Assembly: GCA_037447655.1 (NCBI GenBank)
Contig: JBBHKE010002383.1
Coordinates: 76,501 to 118,567, forward strand
Reading direction: 5' to 3'
Source: Zygnema cylindricum
Lineage: Eukaryota; Streptophyta; Zygnematophyceae; Zygnematales; Zygnemataceae
Length of the DNA stretch: 42,067 nt
The stretch's first letter is position 1. Each line of letters opens with the position of its first letter. A model generated the notes under the pieces. The model made no database searches. It was given only the letters and a program-made list of their open reading frames with translations, and was not told the origin of the DNA. This document shows, in pieces, positions 41,191-42,067 of this stretch. The position numbers and the translations under genes are program-made.

Positions 41191-41645
41191 GCAAAATCAG
41201 TACCTATTGATCGCCAATCTCTATACAAATTATAGACCTTGGTCGTCGTTCTCGAATATATTTAAATAGGCGTTGTCTATCCGTTCCGCACGTTGTCTGT
41301 CTGCAGAACGGAAACGTCTATGTGTCTGTAAACAGGAACGTGTAACGAGCATTGATTTACTAGTTATTCTACAAACATCGAATCGAGAAACATCAACCGT
41401 AATTGAAAAATAACAGCTCAGAAACTCAAAGAAAAAAGGATAATCAGTCTCATATATCATAAAAAAAAAAAACAATCAATTCGCGCGATAAAAAACGTTG
41501 AAGTTCGAACCTGAATTTAAGTCTCAACTCTTACAGATTTTATCGATACAGATTAAAAAAGGGATCTTCGAATTTTCTTCCCACAAAAGTTAAACTACAA
41601 AACTACAACTCGAAAGGGAAAACCTTAAATGCAATTCTTTTCTTT

Positions 41646-42029
41646 TCACATGCCCGGACTAATCGAATGACTCCGAAATCTCTTAGATAATTGGTTATTA
41701 GAATTTGTAACTCCCTCCAATGAAGACAAAACACCCGAAGTTATTTCTCCCACCTGTCCTTCTCTTCCTCCTCCTCCATCCCTTTCTCCTTCTCTTTCTC
41801 CCTCGCTTTCCAGTTGTACTTTTTTCGGTTGTAAACTACTGAGTTTCGTGTGGTCCATTTGAAGTCCGTCTTTTACAGGATCCAGTTGAACGAGATCTTC
41901 AAACTGACGGTCCCAAATAACGTCACCGTCGTAAACGGAATAAAGACAATGACCAAAAACTGGCTGCATGGAAGCCCGTTCCATGGCATTCACCGTTATA
42001 CTGAAAGAGACGTCTTCTGAAAGGAGCGA
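41646..42029 (-). CDS. Last exon of an unrecognised gene, continues beyond the window
   Basis: After a CTCCCT-rich tract ending CTTCCCCAG, the minus strand reads SLLSEDVSFSITVNAMERAS, QPVFGHCLYSVYDGDVIWDRQFEDLVQLD and on to SISPGM and TGA (127 residues). The composition of the first 70 residues looks like a folded domain. An E/G/R-rich run ([18 protein letters not shown]) is encoded by the AGGGAG microsatellite. I do not recognise the family. The microsatellite supplies the polypyrimidine tract of the acceptor. Confidence 0.55.
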   Translation of the reverse strand, partial: SLLSEDVSFSITVNAMERASMQPVFGHCLYSVYDGDVIWDRQFEDLVQLDPVKDGLQMDHTKLSSLQPKKVQLESEGEREGERDGGGGREGQVGEITSGVLSSLEGVTNSNNQLSKRFRSHSISPGM

Positions 42030-42067
42030 CTGGGGAAGGAGAGGGAGAGGGAGCGAAAGAGGGAGAG
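42030..42067. repeat. AGGGAG microsatellite at the window edge
   Basis: GGGAGAGGGAG repeats, CTCCCT on the sense strand of the minus-strand gene, directly before the exon at 42029. Confidence 0.85.

Overview
The window is nuclear DNA of an intron-rich, AT-rich eukaryote of the green lineage. The main gene is a plant-type homomeric (multidomain) acetyl-CoA carboxylase: its conserved blocks follow plant cytosolic ACC rather than animal or fungal ACC. A second, fragmentary gene belongs to the plant Core-2/I-branching (GT14-like, DUF266) glycosyltransferase family. This points to a streptophyte; the species cannot be named from the sequence. All exon boundaries were read by eye from conserved protein blocks, splice consensus and phase.

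Layout. 1-2137: upstream DNA with two copies of a TA-flanked MITE family. 2138-28824 (+): the ACC gene, 27 constitutive exons that join in phase into about 2386 residues in the order biotin carboxylase, biotin carrier, central region, carboxyltransferase. Inside it, about 5.5 kb (part of exon 11 through exon 20) is present twice, at 7830-13365 and 16272-21827, with only allele-like differences. The 2.9 kb between the copies carries five antisense exons of the glycosyltransferase, cut off in mid-exon at the right junction. 28825-30584: 3' flank rich in microsatellites. 30585-30980 (-): a small ORF with a C-terminal membrane segment. 31000-41640: mostly non-coding DNA with two hAT-like elements that have 8-bp target duplications, a diverged relative of one of them, a third TA-flanked MITE, a 17-bp minisatellite and old tandem duplications. 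41646-42029 (-): the last exon of an unrecognised gene that runs off the window.

Two features stand out. First, several introns contain tandem repeats in which the splice acceptor and the first bases of the next exon have been copied upstream as decayed 'ghost' exon edges. The clearest case is exon 3, with about six ghosts; others are seen before exons 13, 21 and 23 and before the last glycosyltransferase exon, and the 3' edges of exons 25 and 27 are copied downstream. Second, a CTCCCT/AGGGAG microsatellite is almost everywhere: beside splice donors, in polypyrimidine tracts and inside coding exons.

The ACC makes malonyl-CoA from acetyl-CoA and bicarbonate, with biotin on the carrier lysine moving carboxyl groups between the two catalytic halves. 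The 5.5-kb duplication is either an assembly artefact (two haplotypes joined in tandem) or a real recent duplication. If it is real and both copies are spliced in, exon phases allow an in-frame enzyme with two biotin carrier domains.
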